Shown here: in pieces, positions 10,192-20,446 of the stretch
Layout of the letters: each line of letters opens with the position of its first letter
Position numbering within the stretch: position 1 is the stretch's first letter
NCBI RefSeq assembly: GCF_000621165.1
Contig: NZ_KK211219.1
Location: forward strand, 125,727-189,726
Length of the DNA: 64,000 nucleotides
DNA from: Enterovibrio calviensis DSM 14347
GTDB lineage: Bacteria; Pseudomonadota; Gammaproteobacteria; Enterobacterales; Vibrionaceae
Reading direction: 5' to 3'
Position numbers and translations under genes: made by a program
The notes under the pieces: model-generated
What the model was told of the DNA's origin: nothing
Seen by the model: the letters and a program-made list of their open reading frames with translations, nothing else
The model's database searches: none

Positions 10192-10659
10192 ATGGCTGAA
10201 GCAGCGACCAACCAACAAGCACAAAACTTTGCGATTCAACGTATCTTCCTGAAAGACGTGTCTTTTGAAGCGCCAAACTCTCCAGACGTGTTTCAGCAAG
10301 AGTGGAACCCTGATGTAAACCTAGATCTAGACACGCAAAGCCGTGAGCTGGGTGAAGGCGTTTACGAAGTGGTACTTCGTTTGACAGTAACCGTGAAAAA
10401 CAACGAAGAGACTGGCTTCCTGTGTGAAGTTCAACAAGGCGGTATCTTCAGCGTTGACGGTATGGAAGCACCACAACTGGCACATTGCCTAGGCGCATTC
10501 TGCCCGAACATCCTGTTCCCATACGCTCGTGAAACTATTTCAAGCTTGGTAGTGAAAGGTACGTTCCCACAACTAAACCTTGCGCCAGTTAACTTTGACG
10601 CATTGTTCATGAACTACCTGCAAAACCAAACGCAAAACACTGAAAACGCTGACGCATAA
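10192..10659 (+). CDS. secB: Protein-export chaperone SecB
   Basis: Cytosolic tetrameric chaperone that keeps preproteins unfolded and hands them to SecA. The 155 residues match the family length. Conserved blocks are [17 protein letters not shown] near the start, [11 protein letters not shown] in the middle and [13 protein letters not shown] near the acidic C-terminus that binds SecA. AAGGATTTATCAAC precedes the ATG. gpsA follows 24 bases later, so they are likely cotranscribed. Confidence 0.97.
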   Translation: MAEAATNQQAQNFAIQRIFLKDVSFEAPNSPDVFQQEWNPDVNLDLDTQSRELGEGVYEVVLRLTVTVKNNEETGFLCEVQQGGIFSVDGMEAPQLAHCLGAFCPNILFPYARETISSLVVKGTFPQLNLAPVNFDALFMNYLQNQTQNTENADA

Positions 10660-10683
10660 GCGTCGCGAAAAGGGTCGACACCA

Positions 10684-11715
10684 ATGACAGAAAATACCCA
10701 AGCCACTCATACGATGGCAGATGTTGCCATGACCGTATTGGGCGCAGGTTCATACGGCACCTCTCTGGCCATTTCTTTGGCGAGAAACGGCGCGAATGTC
10801 GTCCTGTGGGGGCATGAAGCGGCGCATATGGCGCAGTTGGAAATTGATCGTTCTAATGAAGCATTTCTGCCGGGTGTCGCCTTTCCAGACTCATTGATTT
10901 TAAGTGCTGACCTGCAAGAAGCGGTTCAAGCTTCACGCGATATTTTGGTCGTGGTACCGAGCCATGTATTTGGCATGGTATTGGCGCAGGTAAAACCTTT
11001 TCTTCGCGATGACCAACGAATTTGTTGGGCAACGAAAGGATTGGAGCCTGAGACGGGTCGTTTACTTCAAGATGTTGCCAAAGAACAACTCGGTGATGAT
11101 GTGCCGCTGGCGGTATTATCAGGCCCAACGTTTGCGAAAGAGCTGGCGGCAGGTATGCCAACCGCGATTTCGGTCGCGTCACCTAACGCCGAGTTTGTTG
11201 CTGATCTGCAAGAGAAGATTCACTGTAGCCGTACCTTCCGTGTTTACGGCAACAGTGATTTTGTCGGCATGCAGCTTGGTGGTGCAGTCAAAAACGTGAT
11301 CGCGATTGGCGCGGGCATGTCTGACGGCATCGGCTTTGGGGCGAATGCGCGTACCGCATTGATCACACGTGGTCTTGCTGAGTTGACGCGTTTAGGCGTG
11401 GCACTTGGCGCAGAGCGTGAAACCTTTATGGGCATGGCGGGTTTGGGCGACTTGGTACTGACTTGTACCGATAACCAATCTCGTAATCGCCGTTTTGGTT
11501 TGGCGTTAGGTAAAGGCCAAGGCGTAGATGAAGCACAAACCGAAATTGGTCAGGTCGTCGAAGGCTACCGTAACACCAAAGAAGTACGTGTATTGGCAAA
11601 ACGTGTTGGCGTGGAGATGCCGATCGTAGAGCAAATCTATCAGGTGCTGTACGAAAACAAAGATGCGCGCTTGGCTGCGCAAGATTTGTTAGCGCGCCAG
11701 AGAACATCTGAATAG
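10684..11715 (+). CDS. gpsA: Glycerol-3-phosphate dehydrogenase [NAD(P)+]
   Basis: Reduces dihydroxyacetone phosphate to sn-glycerol 3-phosphate for phospholipid synthesis. The 343 residues have the nucleotide-binding motif [12 protein letters not shown] about 19 residues in, the catalytic lysine block [13 protein letters not shown], and the substrate-binding [13 protein letters not shown]. The N-terminus before the Rossmann strand is a few residues longer than in E. coli; an internal ATG at 10714 is possible. AAGGGTCGACACCA supplies the ribosome site for the chosen start. It is followed by an intrinsic terminator. Confidence 0.96.
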   Translation: MTENTQATHTMADVAMTVLGAGSYGTSLAISLARNGANVVLWGHEAAHMAQLEIDRSNEAFLPGVAFPDSLILSADLQEAVQASRDILVVVPSHVFGMVLAQVKPFLRDDQRICWATKGLEPETGRLLQDVAKEQLGDDVPLAVLSGPTFAKELAAGMPTAISVASPNAEFVADLQEKIHCSRTFRVYGNSDFVGMQLGGAVKNVIAIGAGMSDGIGFGANARTALITRGLAELTRLGVALGAERETFMGMAGLGDLVLTCTDNQSRNRRFGLALGKGQGVDEAQTEIGQVVEGYRNTKEVRVLAKRVGVEMPIVEQIYQVLYENKDARLAAQDLLARQRTSE

Positions 11716-11747
11716 CGATATTTAACGTATTACTATTATTGAGTCTG

Positions 11748-11778
11748 AAAAAACGCGGGAACTCTTCTCGCGTTTTTT
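11748..11778 (+). terminator. Terminator downstream of gpsA
   Basis: AAAAAACGCG and CGCGTTTTTT flank an 11-base loop that can extend the stem by GA/TC pairs. A T-tract follows on the plus strand. cysE is therefore at least partly transcribed separately. Confidence 0.8.
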
Positions 11779-11939
11779 GTTTTTGCGACGAGTGGCATGC
11801 ATTGTGAGAATCGTGGTGCCAAAGAGGCTTATCGCTGAAGGTTTCAATATTGGGTTGTTTGTATATCTATGTCACACTGACTATCTCGTGACATCATGGG
11901 AACGTCAACAAGACAAGTAGCAGGGTAAAAGGTACAAAG

Positions 11940-12782
11940 ATGCAAAGGATGTGTGGTGAAGGCCGTGATAAGAGCTGCCAGCAAGAAAAAGTCTGGAAGG
12001 CCATTAAGCGTGAAGCGAAAGAGCAAACAGAGCGTGAGCCTATGCTGGCGAGCTTTTTCCATGCCACCATCATTAAGCATGACACGTTAGCGGCCGCACT
12101 CAGTTATATTCTCGCCAACAAGCTTGCGACCCCAAGCATGCCTGCCATGGCGGTTCGTGAAGTGGTGGAAGAAGCCTATGCTGGCGACAGCAGCATTGTG
12201 GCCTCTGCAGCGTGTGATATTTGCGCGACCGTGGAGCGCGACCCCGCGATTGAGCTTTACTCAACCCCACTTTTGTATCTAAAAGGCTTCCACGCCTTGC
12301 AAGGCTTTCGTGTGGCGAATTGGCTTTGGTATCAAGGTCGTCGTGAGTTAGCGGTCTACCTGCAAAACCAAATTTCTGTGGCTTGCCAAGTGGATGTTCA
12401 CCCTGCAGCCTGCATTGGCCGAGGCATCATGTTTGACCATGCAACGGGTATCGTGATTGGTGAAACCGCCGTAGTTGAAGATGATGTTTCCATTCTTCAG
12501 GACGTCACGTTAGGTGGTACGGGTAAAGAAGGTGGCGATCGTCACCCGAAAATTCGTACTGGTGTCATGATTGGTGCGGGCGCAAAAGTGCTGGGCAATA
12601 TTGAAGTCGGTGAAGGCGCGAAAATAGCGGCGTGTTCTGTCGTTCTTATCCCTGTGCCTCCGCACACGACTGCAGCGGGCGTACCTGCCAAGATCATTGG
12701 TACACCAAGCAGCGAAACACCTTCATTCGACATGGACCAAAACATTACCAGTTCAGAGTTTATCGAAGGTGACGGTATCTAG
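11940..12782 (+). CDS. cysE: Serine O-acetyltransferase
   Basis: Acetylates L-serine with acetyl-CoA, the first step of cysteine synthesis, usually feedback-inhibited by cysteine. 280 residues: an N-terminal helical domain, then a left-handed beta-helix of hexapeptide repeats (ISVACQVDVHPAACIGRG onward). The catalytic dyad corresponds to D152 and H167 (FDHATG), and His202 is in GGDRHPKI. The C-terminus ends DGI as in E. coli. AAAGGT is about 7 bases upstream of the ATG at 11940; ATG 11949 is an alternative. Confidence 0.95.
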   Translation: MQRMCGEGRDKSCQQEKVWKAIKREAKEQTEREPMLASFFHATIIKHDTLAAALSYILANKLATPSMPAMAVREVVEEAYAGDSSIVASAACDICATVERDPAIELYSTPLLYLKGFHALQGFRVANWLWYQGRRELAVYLQNQISVACQVDVHPAACIGRGIMFDHATGIVIGETAVVEDDVSILQDVTLGGTGKEGGDRHPKIRTGVMIGAGAKVLGNIEVGEGAKIAACSVVLIPVPPHTTAAGVPAKIIGTPSSETPSFDMDQNITSSEFIEGDGI

Positions 12783-12851
12783 CCGTTTAGTTTCTGGCCT
12801 TTACTACCAAATGGTGCCAGGCACAAAGAAGACACCACGGAAACAGAATAA

Positions 12852-12879
12852 AAAAACGGAGCCCTAGGGCTCCGTTTTT
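12852..12879. terminator. Bidirectional terminator between cysE and pfkA
   Basis: AAAAACGGAGCCC and GGGCTCCGTTTTT are exact complements around TA, with A- and T-tracts on both flanks. It serves the convergent cysE and pfkA genes. Confidence 0.9.
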
Positions 12880-12897
12880 GTTTGTGCTGACTAATAA

Positions 12898-13860
12898 TCA
12901 GAACAATTTGTTCGCAACGTCGTACAGGTCCTGACGGAACGGGCGACGCATGTTTTCGATGGCATCGATGATGTCGTGGTGAACCAGCTGCTCATGCTGG
13001 ATACCTACACAACGACCGCCTTCGCCTTTGATCAATAGATCAACCGCGAATGCACCCATGCGAGAAGCAAGGATACGGTCAAATGCACGAGGCTGACCGC
13101 CACGCTGAATGTGACCCAAAATGGTAGCGCGCGTTTCACGACCGGTTTCTGCTTCGATGTACTTCGCCAACTCGTTGGTGTCAGTCATTAGCTCGGTGAT
13201 CGCGATGATTGCGTGCTTCTTGCCTTTGTAGATACCTTCTTTGATCTTAGCGATCAGGTTCTCTTTATCTAGGCCGATTTCTGGCGTAATGAAGTACTCA
13301 CAACCGCCAGCAATAGAAGCCATCAGGGTCAAATCACCACAATGGCGACCCATCACTTCAACGATAGAAATACGTTGGTGAGAAGAAGAGGTATCACGTA
13401 GACGGTCGATTGCCTCAACAACGGTATTTAGTGCCGTTAGGTAACCGATGGTGTAGTCAGTACCTGGGATATCGTTGTCAATGGTGCCTGGCAGACCGAT
13501 GCATGGGAAACCCATTTCAGTTAGCTTTTTCGCACCCATGTATGAACCGTCGCCGCCGATCACAACCAGCGCTTCGATGCCATGCATCTTCATGTTCTGG
13601 ATGGCTTGCTCACGCACTTTCTCTTCTTTAAATTCAGGGAAGCGCGCAGAACCAAGGAACGTTCCGCCTCGGTTGATCATGTCTGAAACGCTAGTGCGGT
13701 TCAGTTTTTCAATACGGTTCTGGTGAAGGCCTTGGTAGCCGTCATAAATACCGCACACTTCAATGCCTTCGCTCAATGCCGCACGCACAACACCGCGGAT
13801 GGCTGCATTCATACCCGGGGCGTCACCGCCACTGGTCAAAACACCAATTTTACTAACCAT
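12898..13860 (-). CDS. pfkA: 6-phosphofructokinase
   Basis: ATP-dependent phosphorylation of fructose 6-phosphate, the committed step of glycolysis. The 320 residues equal the E. coli PfkA length. The ATP motif is [10 protein letters not shown] (residues 101-110) and the catalytic Asp128 is in PGTIDNDI. The allosteric/sugar-phosphate residues in GRHCGDL and [12 protein letters not shown] are present. It lies next to fieF as in E. coli. A ribosome site, AGGGTAACC, precedes the ATG. Confidence 0.97.
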   Translation of the reverse strand: MVSKIGVLTSGGDAPGMNAAIRGVVRAALSEGIEVCGIYDGYQGLHQNRIEKLNRTSVSDMINRGGTFLGSARFPEFKEEKVREQAIQNMKMHGIEALVVIGGDGSYMGAKKLTEMGFPCIGLPGTIDNDIPGTDYTIGYLTALNTVVEAIDRLRDTSSSHQRISIVEVMGRHCGDLTLMASIAGGCEYFITPEIGLDKENLIAKIKEGIYKGKKHAIIAITELMTDTNELAKYIEAETGRETRATILGHIQRGGQPRAFDRILASRMGAFAVDLLIKGEGGRCVGIQHEQLVHHDIIDAIENMRRPFRQDLYDVANKLF

Positions 13861-14122
13861 GGTTACCCTCTGACTTTGGGAATTGAAACTTCAAATCCAT
13901 TTTCACATGTTAAGACCGCGAATCTTGCACCCAGCTTTTCAATGAAAAGTCTTATCAGGTAACGCGGGTATGTCTCAGCATGCATTGACGTGCCAGTTTA
14001 TCTCGCTGACCACGTCTTTGAAACTGTAACTTTCCTACTTATGAAAGACTATTACAATTTCACTACGTTTTTTCGTTGATTAATATCACTAAGCGTTGCA
14101 AATCTTCGAGGTTTGTCGTGTA

Positions 14123-15019
14123 TTAATTTTGCTCACGAGGGATTTTTCCTACTACAGATATCGGATCTTGGTGAATTAAGATATCTGCGCCGGGGAAAGC
14201 GATCTCTAATCGGTCTTCCACTTCATCGGCAATCACGTGAGCATCGACCAGCCTCAGATCATCGTCTAGCTCGAGGTGAAGCTGAATAAAGCGGGTTGCG
14301 CCAGCCTGTCGTGTACGCAGGTCGTGAACCCCTTCCACGCCAGAAACGGTTGAAGCTAGCAGCATGATTTTCTCTTGGTCTTCCACGGGAAGTTGATGAT
14401 CAAGCAGCGACTGAACCGCTTCGTTGGCCATTTTGAATGCGCTGATAAGTATGAAAATACCAATACCAATCGCGAAGATCGCATCGGCCATTGGGAAGCC
14501 ATACCACGCCAAGCCAAGCGCCACGATGATGGCAATGTTCATGTACAAGTCTGATTGGTAGTGCAGAGAGTCTGCCGAGATAGCCTGACTGCCCGTTTGT
14601 CGCACCACCCACTTTTGGAACAACACGAGCCCTCCGGTGATCACCGTGGCAATACCACTCATGACAACGCCGGCCTCTGGGTGAAAGAGTTCTGTCGGTT
14701 TGAATAACCGCTCAACACCATTGAGCAACAAGAAACACGCAGAGCCTACAATGAAGGCCGCTTGAGCCAATGCAGCGAGAGATTCCGCTTTGCCATGACC
14801 AAATCGGTGTTCCTCGTCGGCAGGTTGCAGCGCATAACGCACCACGACAAGGTTGGTGACAGAGGCAAGTAAGTCAATCAGCGAGTCGACGAGCGACGCC
14901 AGCAAGCTGACTGAGCCGGTATACCACCAGGTTCCCAGTTTCATCAGCAAAAGGAAGGATGCAGTGATGGTTGCCGCCCATGCGGCCATCTGAACTAAAC
15001 GGGCGTATTTTTCAGTCAT
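14123..15019 (-). CDS. fieF: Cation diffusion facilitator FieF (Zn/Fe efflux)
   Basis: Inner-membrane proton-coupled exporter of divalent metals such as zinc and iron. The ATG at 15019 gives 298 residues; an in-frame TTG at 15031 is less likely. Six transmembrane helices are predicted, then a cytoplasmic metal-sensing domain. The transport-site residues fall at D45, D49, H153 and D157, identical in number to the recalled E. coli YiiP, and [16 protein letters not shown] (71-86) is the family signature. It lies between pfkA and cpxP, its usual neighbours. Confidence 0.95.
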   Translation of the reverse strand: MTEKYARLVQMAAWAATITASFLLLMKLGTWWYTGSVSLLASLVDSLIDLLASVTNLVVVRYALQPADEEHRFGHGKAESLAALAQAAFIVGSACFLLLNGVERLFKPTELFHPEAGVVMSGIATVITGGLVLFQKWVVRQTGSQAISADSLHYQSDLYMNIAIIVALGLAWYGFPMADAIFAIGIGIFILISAFKMANEAVQSLLDHQLPVEDQEKIMLLASTVSGVEGVHDLRTRQAGATRFIQLHLELDDDLRLVDAHVIADEVEDRLEIAFPGADILIHQDPISVVGKIPREQN

Positions 15020-15103
15020 GTGCACGTACAACTAAGAGTAAGTGGAGAGAGTATAACGTTTTTATTCTCAGAGTGTGCGGCTGACTGTGGCGGTGAAATG
15101 CAA

Positions 15104-15125
15104 CATGCCGGCAAGGGCCGGCATG
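15104..15125 (-). terminator. Hairpin downstream of cpxP
   Basis: CATGCCGGC and GCCGGCATG are exact complements around a 4-base loop. The T-tract on the minus strand is weak, so termination may be inefficient. It separates cpxP from fieF. Confidence 0.5.
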
Positions 15126-15162
15126 AAGGGAGGTCTCACTGTATCGCGATGGATGTCTGCGA

Positions 15163-15630
15163 TTAGTGGTGCTTTTTCATGCGCTCTTGATGGCGCTCAG
15201 CCATTTTGTCCATGTTCGCTTTCACTTCGACTTTTTGCTCTGGCGTGAGGATATTCAGCATCTCATGTTGGCGCTTCATCATCGCCACACGACGTTCAAC
15301 TTGCTGTTCCGCCATTTTTTCTGCCAATACGCGAATTTGGGATTCGTCGAAATTATCAGCGAGCAGCAGGGCTTGCATCTCTTGACGGTCAGCCATCATG
15401 CCAGCTTTCATCTCACCTTTGCCTGCTTTCATCGCGTCGCGGCTTTGCTCGCGCAGCGTTTTCATCTCTGCTTTTTGTTCGTCGGTTAAGTCGATGCCGC
15501 GCAGCAGGTGTTTACCCATCATGCCTTTGCCATCGTGATGTTTGCCACCGCCATATGCCATGGCTGACATTGAACCCATCATTAGTGGAAGTGCGATAAC
15601 AGTAGCAACAATGCGTTTAGATAATTTCAT
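15163..15630 (-). CDS. cpxP: Periplasmic CpxP/Spy-family stress protein
   Basis: 155-residue periplasmic helical protein that in E. coli inhibits the sensor CpxA and helps clear misfolded proteins. The signal peptide ends near residue 25 (SMSAMAYGG). Two LTXXQ motifs, the hallmark of the family, are in DLTDEQKAEM and ILTPEQKVEV. The protein is rich in Met, His and Lys (GGGKHHDGKGMMGKH), which might bind metal. It is divergent from cpxRA, with CpxR-type boxes between. Spy is the close alternative, but position favours CpxP. Confidence 0.9.
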   Translation of the reverse strand: MKLSKRIVATVIALPLMMGSMSAMAYGGGKHHDGKGMMGKHLLRGIDLTDEQKAEMKTLREQSRDAMKAGKGEMKAGMMADRQEMQALLLADNFDESQIRVLAEKMAEQQVERRVAMMKRQHEMLNILTPEQKVEVKANMDKMAERHQERMKKHH

Positions 15631-15746
15631 GATGTTCTCTCCGGTTTATTTCCAAGCTAGCTGCTTGGGATTTGTTATTTGGTTTGGGTGTTTCGTGTTG
15701 ATGTGTTCACTTTACTGACCCAGACGTAAACCGGTGTTCATGGAGC

Positions 15747-15771
15747 GTAAAGCAATGTAAAGGGAGGTAAA
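15747..15771. promoter_or_regulatory. Three phased GTAAA repeats, CpxR box
   Basis: GTAAA occurs at 15747, 15757 and 15767, exactly 10 bases apart, giving two overlapping copies of the CpxR consensus GTAAA-N5-GTAAA. A further GTAAA is at 15726. They lie between divergent cpxP and cpxR, where CpxR-P is known to activate both in enterobacteria. Confidence 0.8.
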
Positions 15772-15846
15772 CCTGATGTTTACTCATGGCGTCACTGACA
15801 CGATTGGCAGATACTAGAGCCAATAACATCTATGCGAGCGCGTACC

Positions 15847-16542
15847 ATGAGCAAAATCCTTCTGATTGACGATGACACTGAACTAACTGGCTTACTTAGC
15901 GACCTTTTGGAGCTTGAAGGTTATGAGGTGGATATCGCCAATAACGGTCAGCAAGGGTTAGATCAAATTAATGACAGCATTGATTTGGTGCTTTTGGACG
16001 TCATGATGCCTGTATTGAACGGGATGGAGACACTTCGTCGTTTGCGTGAAAGTTGGGAGACACCTGTGCTCATGCTGACCGCGAAAGGCGAGGAGATTGA
16101 TCGTGTTATGGGCTTGGAGCTAGGCGCGGATGATTACCTCCCTAAGCCTTTCAGTGACAGAGAGTTGCTGGCGCGAATGCGGGCGATTTTGCGTCGTACA
16201 GGTAAAAACCACGATGATAAACGCAGCGACGATGCTCAGGAGAAACTCGAGTATCAAGACATCGAGATTTTCCCCGGCAAAATGGAAGTTTATTGCCAAC
16301 AACAGTTGATCGATCTGACGGGCACAGAAACCGCGTTGCTGACCTATTTAGTGAGACAGCCCGGCTCAATCGTGGCCAAAGCGGACATCAGTTTAAATGT
16401 GCTAGGCAAACGACTGGCACCATTTGATCGCGCCATTGATATGCACATTTCTAACATTCGTAAAAAACTGCCTGAGCGTGAAGACGGGAAACCTCGCATT
16501 AAAACGTTGCGTGGCCGTGGCTATTTGCTGGTGGAGGCATAA
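15847..16542 (+). CDS. cpxR: Response regulator CpxR
   Basis: OmpR-family transcription factor for envelope stress. From the ATG at 15847 the product is 231 residues beginning MSKILLIDDD; an in-frame ATG at 15832 would add five residues. The phosphoacceptor is D51 in LVLLDVMMP, with the acidic pocket D8-D10 and the conserved Lys in LPKPF. The C-terminal winged helix ends KTLRGRGYLLVEA. Its stop overlaps the cpxA start by one base, so translation is coupled. Confidence 0.95.
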   Translation: MSKILLIDDDTELTGLLSDLLELEGYEVDIANNGQQGLDQINDSIDLVLLDVMMPVLNGMETLRRLRESWETPVLMLTAKGEEIDRVMGLELGADDYLPKPFSDRELLARMRAILRRTGKNHDDKRSDDAQEKLEYQDIEIFPGKMEVYCQQQLIDLTGTETALLTYLVRQPGSIVAKADISLNVLGKRLAPFDRAIDMHISNIRKKLPEREDGKPRIKTLRGRGYLLVEA

Positions 16543-17915
16543 TGAAGCTTCCGACCATAAAAAGCCTTTATGGCCGTATTTTTGCTATTTTTTGGCTCAC
16601 CCTCATGTTGGTGCTCATTGCTGTATTAATGGCACAGCACAGCGATCCTCGACAGCAGCATAACTTGCCTGTCAGCGCAAAAGCGGAATACGCAAAGATT
16701 GCCGAAGCCGTGTCTGCGAAAATAGCGAGCGGGCACGGTTCGTTTAAACAGAAACTGGAAAGGTTCCAGAAAAAACAGCCTGAAAGAGGGCCAATCAAAC
16801 TTTACTTCACGAATGTCGATGGAGAAATGTTTGGGCGCGGCCATCACGGCAGCAGCCGTGCGTTAAAGAACTTTGTCACGCTTGCGGATGATCCCGATGA
16901 ACCCATGCAGCGTCTTTATGGTCGTTGGATGCTAGCTGGCCCATTTACTATCGAAGATAGCAACCAGCAAGCATTGATGTACGTGGGCAAAATGTGGCGT
17001 GAAGCGCCACCGTTTTATGTTCGGATTCTGGATAGACCTTTTCAATTGTTGTTGGTCACCATGTTGGTGAGCACCCCATTATTGTTATGGCTTGCTTGGG
17101 CCGTAACGCGGCCTGCTCGTCGCTTGCAAGCTGCGGCTGAACGTGTTGCACAAGGGCGCTTTGAAACGGACCCTGATTTGGAAAAAGGACCACGAGAATT
17201 TCACCAAGCAGGTGCAAGCTTCAACCAGATGGTGACGGCGCTGAATCAAATGATCAGCGGGCAGCAGCGGTTGTTGTCTGATATTTCTCACGAGCTACGC
17301 TCGCCGCTAACGCGACTTCGTATGGCCAATGCGCTTGCGATTCGCAAACAAGGTCAAAGTGATAACCTCGCGCGCATAGATACCGAAGCTGAGCGTATGG
17401 AGAAAATGATCGCGGACTTGCTGTCGTTGTCACGTATGCAAATCAATAGCCACGCCGAGCGAGATGTTTACTCCTTATCAGAACTTTGGCAAACCTTGCT
17501 GGAAGACGCTGAATTTGAAGCAGAGCAGTGCGGCAAGCACTTAACATATGGCGACATACCCGAAGCCAATATCGAAGGGAACGGGCCATTGCTTTGCAGC
17601 GCGTTAGAAAACGTGGTTCGAAACGCCATCAAATATGCCAATCAACAAATCGATGTAACGATGTCAGTCACAGGAGCTTCATTGGAAGTGATTGTGGGTG
17701 ATGATGGAGAGGGCGTACCTGAAGAAATGCTCGATGATATATTCCGGCCTTTCTATCGTGTATCAACAGCACGAGATCGAGCGAGTGGCGGCACTGGCTT
17801 AGGGCTGGCGATCACGGACAGTGCCGTCAGGCAGCATAATGGCTCGGCGCGAGCATCAATTAATTCTAAAGGCGGACTGTCAATTAGGCTGACGTTTGCG
17901 CTTGCATTGTCATGA
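16542..17915 (+). CDS. cpxA: Envelope-stress sensor histidine kinase CpxA
   Basis: 457 residues, the same as E. coli CpxA. Transmembrane helix 1 is at about 10-30 and the periplasmic sensor domain at 31-165. Transmembrane helix 2 is at about 168-188, followed by a HAMP linker. The phosphorylated His250 is in DISHELRSPLTRL. The ATPase domain has the N box (LENVVRNAIKYA), G1 (VGDDGEGVP) and G2 (GGTGLGLAI). It phosphorylates CpxR and is probably inhibited by the divergent CpxP. I see no strong terminator after it. Confidence 0.95.
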   Translation: MKLPTIKSLYGRIFAIFWLTLMLVLIAVLMAQHSDPRQQHNLPVSAKAEYAKIAEAVSAKIASGHGSFKQKLERFQKKQPERGPIKLYFTNVDGEMFGRGHHGSSRALKNFVTLADDPDEPMQRLYGRWMLAGPFTIEDSNQQALMYVGKMWREAPPFYVRILDRPFQLLLVTMLVSTPLLLWLAWAVTRPARRLQAAAERVAQGRFETDPDLEKGPREFHQAGASFNQMVTALNQMISGQQRLLSDISHELRSPLTRLRMANALAIRKQGQSDNLARIDTEAERMEKMIADLLSLSRMQINSHAERDVYSLSELWQTLLEDAEFEAEQCGKHLTYGDIPEANIEGNGPLLCSALENVVRNAIKYANQQIDVTMSVTGASLEVIVGDDGEGVPEEMLDDIFRPFYRVSTARDRASGGTGLGLAITDSAVRQHNGSARASINSKGGLSIRLTFALALS

Positions 17916-18072
17916 GCCAGAATATCGATAAACCCTTAACAACGATAAACATTACTGATTAATGTCTCACTTTTGAAGCGAAGAGCTAATCTTATCCTTA
18001 AGCAATTCAATATTTGCAGATTAAACCTTGTGTCGCGCCCGACACTTTTGGGTCTAAAAGGAGAGATGAGCC

Positions 18073-19743
18073 ATGACTTCACCAATTACCATAAAGCAGC
18101 GATTGAACATGTTTGTTGCTTTGGTGTGCGGTATTCAAATCATAGTGAGTGCCTTTGTTTTCTATAAATTGGCTTATATCGAAAGCCATGTGCAGGGGGT
18201 AGCACACCGTGATATCCCCGTGTTAGCCGCGATCAGTCGAGCCACTGAGCACCAAGTGGAACAACGTGTTCATTACAACAAAGCCTTTCGATATGCCCTT
18301 GAAGTAGGACAAGAGCCTAACGCTGAAGCTAATTATGCCAAAGAAAAAGCCTATTTCTATGAGCTGGGTGAGAAAGTCGAAAAGGACAAAAAAGAGATTA
18401 AATCGTTACTGGCTGATGGGATAACCACTGGCACAGACGAAGAGAAAACGGCGTTTAAGGCCGCAGACAATAAGCTCAATGATGCCGTCGCATTGCACTT
18501 AAAATGGATGGGTCATGTTGCAGACGTCTTTAAAGAACTCGAAGGCAAGCATTATCACGAAGCGGAATTACTTGACGCAGTGGTGGGAGAAGAGGCTGAA
18601 ACCACCACCAAAATGGTTGATAGCTTGTTGACTGACGTCGGTAAATTCACGGAAAAAGCCGTCCTAGATATCGAAGAAAGGGCAGTGACACTAGAGATTG
18701 TCGTGATTTCTTCCGTAATAGTGGCATTGCTCGTGGCGATCATCATGTCGAAGATCATCCTTAATCGTATTTATGCGGGGCTCACGAAGGTGTCTGATGC
18801 GTTAGCTGTCCAAGCCGCAGGGGATTTCAGTCGTGTGGGGATTGTCGATGAGCCGGGCATTATTGGTGAGCTGCAGAAAAACATGGAAGGGACGCGCAAG
18901 AGTACCAATGCCATGCTGGCTAAAGTCGCCAATGAGGTCGGAGAGGCGGTGAAAATGCTGAATACTGCCGCGCAGGCTGTGAAAAGCAATTCAGACGCTC
19001 AGAGTGGAGAAATTCTTCAAGTGGCGACGGCGGTCAATGAGATGTCGGCAACCGCACAAGAAATCGCGAATAATGCGACACAAACGCAAGCGGCGACAGA
19101 GAGTGCTTCGAAGCAGTCATCCGAAAGCATGCGTATTAACCAAGAGTCGATGAAGCAAACCAACTCTTTAATTGAAAGTTTGAACCTCAGTAGTGTCGCG
19201 CTGACTGAGCTAGAGAAAAACAGCGGTAATATCACTTCAGTGCTTGATGTGATCAAAGGTATTGCAGAGCAAACTAACTTGTTGGCCCTCAACGCAGCGA
19301 TAGAAGCAGCGCGAGCGGGTGAACAAGGCCGTGGTTTTGCTGTTGTTGCAGATGAAGTGCGCAGTTTGGCCCAGCGTACACATGATTCGACGTCAGAAAT
19401 TGAAACCATGATTGCTCAGCTGAGTAGCGTGACGAAAGAAGCCGTTGATACCATGCAAAAGAGCTGTGAAATGGGTGATCAGACGCTCAAACTGTCGCAA
19501 GAGTCTTCCACATTGTTATCTCAGGCTGGCAATGCGACGTCAGAAGTGACCGACATGAATTTGCTGGTGGCCAGTGCGGCGGAAGAACAAAGTGGTGTAG
19601 TGGAAGAAATAAACATGAACGTTAACAAGATCAGTGAAATGGCAGCGCAGAGTGCCTCGGAAGTTGAACTGCTTGTTGAGGCCACATCTCGACTCAACCA
19701 AATATCGAATGATCTTCAGGCTTCTACGGGTAAAACCGCATGA
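18073..19743 (+). CDS. Methyl-accepting chemotaxis protein
   Basis: 556-residue chemoreceptor. Transmembrane helix 1 is at about 13-33 and is followed by an all-helical periplasmic domain of roughly 170 residues. Transmembrane helix 2 ([18 protein letters not shown]) lies near 205-225, with a HAMP-like linker after it. The cytoplasmic domain has the hairpin tip that contacts CheA/Che[21 protein letters not shown]. It also has the flanking methylation helices ([19 protein letters not shown]). There is no PAS or Cache signature and the ligand is unknown. AAAAGGAG gives a strong ribosome site. A hairpin (GTGTCG / CGACAC, 18030-18045) lies in its leader. It is a single gene closed by a terminator. 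Confidence 0.92.
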   Translation: MTSPITIKQRLNMFVALVCGIQIIVSAFVFYKLAYIESHVQGVAHRDIPVLAAISRATEHQVEQRVHYNKAFRYALEVGQEPNAEANYAKEKAYFYELGEKVEKDKKEIKSLLADGITTGTDEEKTAFKAADNKLNDAVALHLKWMGHVADVFKELEGKHYHEAELLDAVVGEEAETTTKMVDSLLTDVGKFTEKAVLDIEERAVTLEIVVISSVIVALLVAIIMSKIILNRIYAGLTKVSDALAVQAAGDFSRVGIVDEPGIIGELQKNMEGTRKSTNAMLAKVANEVGEAVKMLNTAAQAVKSNSDAQSGEILQVATAVNEMSATAQEIANNATQTQAATESASKQSSESMRINQESMKQTNSLIESLNLSSVALTELEKNSGNITSVLDVIKGIAEQTNLLALNAAIEAARAGEQGRGFAVVADEVRSLAQRTHDSTSEIETMIAQLSSVTKEAVDTMQKSCEMGDQTLKLSQESSTLLSQAGNATSEVTDMNLLVASAAEEQSGVVEEINMNVNKISEMAAQSASEVELLVEATSRLNQISNDLQASTGKTA

Positions 19744-19793
19744 TGACCAATGTTTTCGATATACGGTGAGCAAGATAGGCGCCGTTAAACACG

Positions 19794-19820
19794 AAAAAAG
19801 CAGGCTAGCCTGCTTTTTTT
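19794..19820. terminator. Bidirectional terminator between the chemoreceptor gene and trmL
   Basis: AAAAAAGCAGGC and GCCTGCTTTTTT nearly meet at TA, with A- and T-tracts on both flanks, between convergent genes. Confidence 0.9.
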
Positions 19821-19824
19821 ACGT

Positions 19825-20319
19825 CTACAATCCGCCATCAAACCCAAGTTGGCGCCATGCTTCATAGCAAATGATCGACACCGAGTTTGATAAGTTGAGG
19901 CTTCGGCTATCGGGCATCATTGGCACCCGAATGCGATGTTCAGGCGAGAAAGCATTACGAATGTCATCTGGCAATCCGCAGGTTTCCGAACCAAACAGAA
20001 ATATATCTCCTGCTTGATACTCAACGTCAGAGTGTGGGCGACTGCCTTTGGTGGTGCAGGCGAAGATTCGACGCTCTTGAGGGGTATCTGATGGCATTTC
20101 TTCAGCAAACATCACATCGAGAAACGCTTGGTAGTTAGGGTAACGAGTGACGTTGGTGAGATCGTGGTAATCGAGCCCCGCACGGCGCAGTTTCTTCTCT
20201 TCAAAATCAAATCCAAGTGGCTCAATCAAATGAAGTTTACAGCCTGTATTAGCGGCCAAGCGGATGATATTACCCGTATTTGGAGCGATTTGAGGTTCGT
20301 GAAGGACAATGTGGAACAT
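19825..20319 (-). CDS. trmL: tRNA (cytidine/uridine-34 2'-O)-methyltransferase
   Basis: SPOUT-class methyltransferase that 2'-O-methylates the wobble base of the tRNA-Leu isoacceptors. The 164-residue product starts [18 protein letters not shown], the TrmL/YibK hallmark. The C-terminal trefoil-knot SAM site comprises [10 protein letters not shown] and [20 protein letters not shown]. In E. coli yibK is next to cysE; here it sits near tpiA. The gene stands alone between terminators. Confidence 0.95.
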   Translation of the reverse strand: MFHIVLHEPQIAPNTGNIIRLAANTGCKLHLIEPLGFDFEEKKLRRAGLDYHDLTNVTRYPNYQAFLDVMFAEEMPSDTPQERRIFACTTKGSRPHSDVEYQAGDIFLFGSETCGLPDDIRNAFSPEHRIRVPMMPDSRSLNLSNSVSIICYEAWRQLGFDGGL

Positions 20320-20393
20320 GATGTTCAGAGACCGTGCGTTGGGGAAAAACGCAGTATACCTTGGCGGGTTAGTAGGGATAAAGCCACAAACAA

Positions 20394-20421
20394 AAAAGGA
20401 GAAGCCGTGGCTTCTCCTTTT
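20394..20421 (-). terminator. Terminator downstream of tpiA
   Basis: AAAAGGAGAAGCC and GGCTTCTCCTTTT are exact complements around GT. On the minus strand the hairpin is followed by a T run, 26 bases past the tpiA stop. Confidence 0.88.
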
Positions 20422-20446
20422 CTCGCATAAGCGTGACTAATCGAAA

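Noticed and set aside
18030-18045. Hairpin before the chemoreceptor, considered as a riboswitch
   Set aside because: It is a simple 6-base stem with a short T stretch; none of the conserved parts of a c-di-GMP riboswitch are visible.
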